This document shows positions 5,277 through 5,431 of a DNA stretch of 5,431 bases, one piece after another. A program made the translations under genes and the position numbers. The stretch is taken from assembly GCA_937885175.1 (NCBI GenBank), contig CAKZZO010000110.1:1-5431 (forward strand), written 5' to 3'. The number at the start of each line of letters is the position of its first letter. The stretch's first letter is position 1. The DNA is from an uncultured Treponema sp. Its GTDB lineage: Bacteria > Spirochaetota > Spirochaetia > Treponematales > Treponemataceae. The notes under the pieces are model-generated. The model was not told the origin of the DNA. It worked only from the letters and a program-made list of their open reading frames with translations, and did no database searches.

Positions 5277-5431
5277 CTACTTTCTGAACGGCATTCCGAA
5301 CTTGGTAAGCAGGACACGGGCTTCGTTATCCGTGTTTGCACTAGTTACAATAGAGATGTTCATACCGGCAATCTTGACGATTTTGTCGAAGTCGATTTCC
5401 GGGAAGATAATCTGTTCTGTAATACCAAGAG
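5277..5431 (-). CDS. rplE: 50S ribosomal protein L5 (3' end only, cut by window edge)
   Basis: L5 binds 5S rRNA and the P-site tRNA elbow in the central protuberance and bridges to S13 of the 30S head. Only the last 50 codons plus two bases are inside the window. I read them from the complement: LGITEQIIFPEIDFDKIVKI, then AGMNISIVTSANTDNEARVL and LTKFGMPFRK, ending in TAG at 5277-5279. The EQIIFPEID block, the MNI-x-IVT strand and the terminal FGMPFRK are family hallmarks. The gene is followed after 10 bp by rpsN. It is partial because of the window edge, with no sign of damage. Confidence 0.96.
   Translation of the reverse strand, partial: LGITEQIIFPEIDFDKIVKIAGMNISIVTSANTDNEARVLLTKFGMPFRK

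Overview
The window is a continuous stretch of a bacterial ribosomal-protein superoperon, read entirely on the minus strand. In transcription order, from high to low coordinates, it holds rplE (3' end only), rpsN (zinc type), rpsH, rplF, rplR, rpsE, rpmD, rplO, secY, rpmJ, rpsM, rpsK and rpsD (5' end only). This is the spc operon running straight into the alpha operon. Eleven genes are complete and two are cut by the window edges. The protein sequences, especially SecY, L18 and S5, look most like Spirochaetota of the Treponema group. That assignment rests on remembered family resemblance, not on a search. It fits with rpmJ directly following secY, without the adk, map or infA genes found there in many Firmicutes.

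From 5431 down to 1207 the genes are packed tightly. Gaps are 2 to 16 bp, rplO and rpmD overlap by one base, and Shine-Dalgarno sequences often overlap the upstream stop codon. This points to one polycistronic mRNA with coupled translation. The products are 50S proteins L5, L6, L18, L30, L15 and L36, 30S proteins S14, S8, S5, S13, S11 and S4, and the SecY translocon channel.

The only real intergenic space is 1072-1206, between secY and rpmJ. It holds a possible extended -10 promoter, a two-tier hairpin whose G-U pairs make sense only on the transcribed strand, a short leader reading frame overlapping the rpmJ start, and a small hairpin that could mask the rpmJ ribosome binding site. Together these suggest a regulatory leader for the rpmJ-rpsM-rpsK-rpsD part of the cluster.

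Base composition changes inside rpsM. Upstream genes run at roughly 45-50% G+C in the blocks I counted, whereas about 1-720 (3' third of rpsM, rpsK, start of rpsD) is near 60%, with local peaks above 70%. This could be a recombination junction, an assembly chimera or local codon bias. I see no mobile element, CRISPR array, RNA gene or clear terminator, and no novel enzymatic system. Apart from the leader and the composition step, this is an ordinary housekeeping region.
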